Below, piece after piece: positions 5,495 to 8,312 of a stretch of 8,312 nucleotides of DNA. Position 1 is the first letter of the stretch. Each line of letters begins with the position of its first letter. The notes under the pieces were generated by a model that saw only the letters and a list, made by a program, of their open reading frames with translations, was not told where the DNA came from and searched no databases. The stretch is from an uncultured Maribacter sp. (lineage in GTDB: Bacteria > Bacteroidota > Bacteroidia > Flavobacteriales > Flavobacteriaceae), in NCBI GenBank assembly GCA_905479535.1, contig CAJQMW010000186.1:1-8312 (forward strand), written 5' to 3'. The position numbers and the translations under genes were made by a program.

Positions 5495-5544
5495 AAAAAC
5501 CAAAATTAAACAGATTCCCAACTTCTTGGGATAAAGAAAATAAA

Positions 5545-6729
5545 ATGAGCAAATTAGTACTAGCATATAGTGGAGGTTTGGATACCTCATATTGCGCGAA
5601 ATATTTATCGAAGGAAAAAGGTTTTGAGGTACACGCCGTAAGTGTGAACACGGGTGGATTCTCAACCGAAGAAATAAAATCCATTGAGGAAAAGGCCTTG
5701 CAGCTCGGAGCTTCTTCTTACACCTCTATCGATGCTGTGCAGACTTTCTATGAGAAAGTGGTGAAGTATCTCATCTTTGGCAATGTACTAAAGAACAACA
5801 CCTATCCCCTATCGGTAAGTGCGGAGCGTATTGTACAGGCTATCGAGATTGTAAACCATGCTAAAAAGATTGGGGCCAAATACATTGCCCATGGTAGTAC
5901 AGGTGCCGGTAACGATCAAGTACGATTTGATATGATATTTCAAATCATTGCGCCAGAAATTCAAATTATCACCCCTATTCGAGACAACAAACTGGCCCGA
6001 GAAGCCGAGATTGCATATTTGAAGGAAAACGGAGTGGATTATTCGTGGGAAAAGGCAAAATACTCCATCAATAAGGGACTTTGGGGAACATCGGTTGGTG
6101 GTGAGGAAACCTTGACTTCAGAAAAACCTTTACCGGACAGCGCCTATCCTAGTCAATTAAAAGAAAAAGAACCTTCCGCGGTAAAACTTACTTTTGAAAA
6201 AGGGGAATTGGTTGCAATTGATGGGCACAAAGACAATCCAGTTGCCAATATTGAAAAACTAGAAAAAATGGCCTCCCCATATGCCATCGGAAGGGATATT
6301 CATGTGGGAGACACCATCATTGGTATAAAAGGACGTGTGGGTTTTGAGGCCGCTGCGGCTCTTCTTACCATCAAGGCACATCATCTTTTGGAGAAGCACA
6401 CCCTTACCAAATGGCAGCAATATCAAAAAGAACAACTGGGAAATTTTTATGGGATGTTGTTACATGAAGGCAACTATTTAGATGCCGTAATGCGCAACAT
6501 TGAAGCGTTCTTGACCGACACGCAAAAAACGGTTACGGGCGATGTTTTTGTAAGTCTTTACCCTTTTCAGTTTCGGTTGAACGGTATTTCTTCTTCTCAT
6601 GATTTAATGAACGCCACTTTTGGAAGCTATGGAGAGATGAACAAGGGATGGACCGCCGACGAAGCAAAAGGGTTTATAAAAATACAATCCAATGCAGGCA
6701 AAATTTATAACCATGTAAATAAAAGTTGA
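5545..6729 (+). CDS. argG: Argininosuccinate synthase
   Basis: This 394-residue cytosolic enzyme joins citrulline and aspartate with ATP to give argininosuccinate, AMP and pyrophosphate, the penultimate step of arginine synthesis. The N-terminal ATP-pyrophosphatase loop is 'AYSGGLDTSYCAKYL' (7-21), with the SGGLDTS P-loop at 9-15. The second signature, 'AHGSTGAGNDQVRFD' (115-129), binds citrulline, aspartate and ATP. 'SINKGLWGTSVGGEE' (174-188) and 'SPYAIGRDIHVGDT' (244-257) are also typical of the family. Length and ends agree with the usual 390-410 residues, so the gene is complete. The ATG at 5545 directly precedes the first strand 'KLVLAYSGG', leaving no room for another start. It is 237 bp from the GNAT gene and 119 bp from argC, both gaps being filled by repeats. 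It is expected to share the attenuated leader transcript. Confidence 0.98.
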   Translation: MSKLVLAYSGGLDTSYCAKYLSKEKGFEVHAVSVNTGGFSTEEIKSIEEKALQLGASSYTSIDAVQTFYEKVVKYLIFGNVLKNNTYPLSVSAERIVQAIEIVNHAKKIGAKYIAHGSTGAGNDQVRFDMIFQIIAPEIQIITPIRDNKLAREAEIAYLKENGVDYSWEKAKYSINKGLWGTSVGGEETLTSEKPLPDSAYPSQLKEKEPSAVKLTFEKGELVAIDGHKDNPVANIEKLEKMASPYAIGRDIHVGDTIIGIKGRVGFEAAAALLTIKAHHLLEKHTLTKWQQYQKEQLGNFYGMLLHEGNYLDAVMRNIEAFLTDTQKTVTGDVFVSLYPFQFRLNGISSSHDLMNATFGSYGEMNKGWTADEAKGFIKIQSNAGKIYNHVNKS

Positions 6730-6737
6730 GTTCATGG

Positions 6738-6767
6738 ATTGTCCCCTTGAGGGGACTTTAGGGGTGT
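6738..6767 (-). repeat. C/G-rich palindromic repeat R1, copy 3
   Basis: This copy is base-for-base identical over 30 bp to 5465-5494, with the same core GTCCCCTTGAGGGGAC (6741-6756) and the tail TTTAGGGGTGT. It starts 8 bp after the argG stop codon, so it is at the 3' end of the argG coding region, where it could shield the message from exonucleases. The two identical copies flank the complete argG gene in direct orientation. Confidence 0.85.
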
Positions 6768-6807
6768 TCTTCGGGAGTACTCAATTAATTATCAAAATTG
6801 AATTAAA

Positions 6808-6834
6808 TAGATTTCCGCCTTTGCGGAAATGACA
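6808..6834. repeat. Short palindrome, flavobacterial 'CCGCCTTTGCGG' type
   Basis: ATTTCCGC (6811-6818) and GCGGAAAT (6823-6830) make a perfect 8-bp stem with loop CTTT, in the setting TAG...GACA. The same wording occurs between genes in many Flavobacteriaceae, from memory. It sits 15 bp before the argC ATG, so it is within the likely translation-initiation region or just upstream of it. No T-run follows, so it is not a terminator. Confidence 0.7.
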
Positions 6835-6848
6835 TTAAAATATTATTC

Positions 6849-7823
6849 ATGATTAAGGCAGGTATTGTAGGCGGTTCAGGATATACCGGTGGTGAGCTAA
6901 TAAGAATTCTTTTGCATCATCCGGCGGTGAAGATAGACTTCGTTTTTAGCACCACAAGGGCAGGTAAATCGGTTACTACAGCTCATCCAGATTTATTGGG
7001 TACTACGGATATAAAATTTACCGGAGAAGTAAACCTCAACGTAGATATCGTTTTTCTTTGTTTAGGACATGGGAATAGCACTAAATTTCTAAATGAAAAT
7101 CACTTTTCAGAGGATACTAAAATTATTGATTTGAGCAATGATTTCAGGCTCAATGCCGATGCTAATTTTGATGGCAAAAAGTTTATTTATGGTTTACCCG
7201 AACTGAACAAATCTAAAATTGAATCAGCAGCATATATCGCTAATCCTGGTTGTTTTGCCACAGCCATTCAATTGGCTTTATTGCCTTTAGCGAAAGCTGG
7301 AAACTTAAGCCAAGAAGTTCATATTAATGCGGTTACCGGTAGCACTGGCGCCGGTGTTAGTCCCTCCGCAACTTCTCATTTTAGTTGGAGGAACAATAAT
7401 GTAAGCTGGTACAAACCTTTTACGCATCAGCACCTGGGAGAAATCAATGAAAGTTTAAACTCGATGCAAAAGGATTCGGGTGAATTATTTTTCCTTCCGA
7501 CTAGGGGCAATTTTACAAGAGGGATTTTGGCCACAGCCTATACCAAATACGAAGGGACTTTGGAGGATGCTTTGGGCTTATATAGAGATTTCTATTCCAA
7601 TGCACTCTTTACACAAGTCGCAGAGGAGCCCATCCACCTAAAACAGGTGGTGAATACCAACCAATGCCATGTACATTTACATAAGCATAATGATAGGCTC
7701 TTGATAACCTCTGCAATCGATAATTTGTTGAAAGGGGCATCTGGACAAGCGGTTCAAAACATGAATTTAATTTTTGGTTTAGAAGAAGATTTAGGATTGA
7801 ATTTAAAAGCAGGGGTATATTAG
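6849..7823 (+). CDS. argC: N-acetyl-gamma-glutamyl-phosphate reductase
   Basis: This 324-residue enzyme reduces N-acyl-gamma-glutamyl phosphate with NADPH to the semialdehyde, the third step of arginine synthesis. The nucleotide-binding loop is 'GIVGGSGYTGGELIRIL' (5-21). The catalytic Cys is C135 in 'ANPGCFATAIQLAL' (131-144), 'TGSTGAGVSPS' follows at 163-173, and the partner His lies in 'HQHLGEI' (193-199). The C-terminal 'DNLLKGASGQAVQNMNL' (291-307) is the family's NADP/active-site helix. Length is normal for the short (about 320-345 residue) class. The ATG at 6849 lies directly before the Rossmann strand. The stop at 7821-7823 overlaps the first bases of repeat copy 4. The order argG-argC-proC is the usual flavobacterial arrangement. 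If the pathway here uses N-succinyl rather than N-acetyl intermediates, as reported for Bacteroides, this enzyme would act on the succinyl form. Confidence 0.97.
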   Translation: MIKAGIVGGSGYTGGELIRILLHHPAVKIDFVFSTTRAGKSVTTAHPDLLGTTDIKFTGEVNLNVDIVFLCLGHGNSTKFLNENHFSEDTKIIDLSNDFRLNADANFDGKKFIYGLPELNKSKIESAAYIANPGCFATAIQLALLPLAKAGNLSQEVHINAVTGSTGAGVSPSATSHFSWRNNNVSWYKPFTHQHLGEINESLNSMQKDSGELFFLPTRGNFTRGILATAYTKYEGTLEDALGLYRDFYSNALFTQVAEEPIHLKQVVNTNQCHVHLHKHNDRLLITSAIDNLLKGASGQAVQNMNLIFGLEEDLGLNLKAGVY

Positions 7824-7855
7824 CCCCCTCTAACTCCCCCAAAGGGGGAGATTAC
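7822..7855 (+). repeat. C/G-rich palindromic repeat R1, copy 4
   Basis: CTCCCCC (7834-7840), AAA, GGGGGAG (7844-7850) form a perfect 7-bp stem with a 3-nt loop, preceded by AGCCCCCTCTAA and followed by ATTAC. It begins within the argC stop codon. With copy 5 in opposite orientation it makes an inverted pair enclosing the 71-bp middle of the argC-proC gap. Confidence 0.85.
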
Positions 7856-7926
7856 GAAAACATAAATAAAGTGACAATAAATAGGAGCATTGATTAGAAC
7901 TAATTGTTAAATTTTAAAACACCCCA

Positions 7927-7955
7927 GTAATTCCCCCTTTGGGGGATAGGGGGCT
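7927..7955 (-). repeat. C/G-rich palindromic repeat R1, copy 5
   Basis: TCCCCC (7932-7937), TTT, GGGGGA (7941-7946), then TAGGGGGCTT. Its reverse complement aligns with copy 4 from AGCCCCCT to GGGGGA and ATTAC, with a 4-5 base difference in the spacer. It ends 6 bp before the proC ATG, so the G-rich arm occupies the place where a ribosome-binding site would be. Confidence 0.85.
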
Positions 7956-7961
7956 TATAAT

Positions 7962-8312
7962 ATGAAAATAGCCATCATAGGAACAGGAAATTTGGGACTG
8001 TCCATAGCCAAGGGAATCTTACATAGCAACGGAGCTACGAGCATGTATCTCACAAAGCGAGACGTTAGTGATATACAAGATTTTGTAAAATATGGAAACG
8101 TTACCGTAACTACTGATAATAGGGAAGCGGTTAAAAATTCGGATATCCTGATTTTTGCCGTACAACCGGGACATTTTGCTGAAATCCTAGAAGACACCAA
8201 GGATTTATTGACGGAAAAACATGTCGTCATCTCTACCATCACCGGGTTTAGTATCTTAAAAATTGAAGGTATTATCGGTAAGGAGCAATACATAATCAGA
8301 AGCATGCCCAAC
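7962..8312 (+). CDS. proC: Pyrroline-5-carboxylate reductase, 3' end outside window
   Basis: The first 117 codons are visible and the frame is open to the window edge. The N-terminus 'MKIAIIGTGNLGLSIAKGIL' is the Rossmann NAD(P)H-binding loop G-x-G-x-x-G of ProC. 'SDILIFAVQPGHFAEIL' matches the family's 'DIVILAVKPQ' segment, and 'VISTITGFSI' and 'IIRSMPN' match the 'SIAAGI ... RVMPN' order, so the identity is firm although the C-terminal dimerisation domain is not seen. The enzyme makes proline from pyrroline-5-carboxylate. In this arginine cluster it can link ornithine/glutamate semialdehyde chemistry to proline. It follows argC by 138 bp, with two inverted R1 repeats between. The ATG at 7962 lies directly before the first strand and 6 bp after repeat copy 5. 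Confidence 0.93.
   Translation, partial: MKIAIIGTGNLGLSIAKGILHSNGATSMYLTKRDVSDIQDFVKYGNVTVTTDNREAVKNSDILIFAVQPGHFAEILEDTKDLLTEKHVVISTITGFSILKIEGIIGKEQYIIRSMPN

Noticed and set aside
5263..7955. CRISPR array or tandem repeat array
   Set aside because: The repeats are few, in mixed orientation, irregularly spaced and separated by genes, and no cas-like genes are present.
7955..8312. Minus-strand open frame opposite proC
   Set aside because: The + strand encodes unmistakable ProC motifs (GTGNLG, RSMPN), so the reverse frame is incidental.

Overview
The window looks like chromosomal DNA of a marine-type member of Flavobacteriaceae (phylum Bacteroidota). The evidence is a moderately A/T-rich base composition, A-rich start contexts without Shine-Dalgarno sequences, a flavobacterial -7 box (TAnnTTTG) ahead of the arginine leader, the gene order GNAT acetyltransferase - argG - argC - proC, and intergenic palindromes of a kind I recall from Flavobacteriaceae. 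The genus cannot be fixed from the sequence alone. All supported genes are on the + strand.

Layout. (1) Positions 1-1548 hold accessory, visibly more A/T-rich genes: the 3' part of a DUF4238-type protein and a small integral-membrane M50-like putative zinc protease, separated by a non-coding stretch that may be a decayed repeat. (2) Positions 1549-4443 hold a DUF2200 protein, an agmatinase/arginase-family ureohydrolase and a polytopic mannosyltransferase-like glycosyltransferase. (3) Positions 4444-8312 hold the start of an arginine/proline biosynthesis cluster: a GNAT acetyltransferase (candidate for the first, N-acylglutamate-forming step), argG, argC and the first 117 codons of proC. The rest of the cluster probably lies beyond the window.

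The most interesting item is the 210-base leader before the GNAT gene. It contains a 27-codon open frame (4484-4567) starting about 8 nt after a -7 box and ending in four consecutive Arg codons, Pro and stop. The Arg codons form the 5' arm of a hairpin with a GTAA loop holding the stop codon, followed by a T-rich run. Further down, two mutually exclusive hairpins compete for the same bases, and the second ends directly on seven Ts. This is the architecture of a ribosome-mediated arginine attenuator, here in a phylum where such control is little studied.

The second theme is repeats. Every gap inside the arginine cluster (237, 119 and 138 bp) carries C/G-rich short palindromes of one family, in two of the three gaps as facing inverted pairs, plus two other palindromes. 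One copy has been absorbed into the reading frame of the GNAT gene and encodes its C-terminus.
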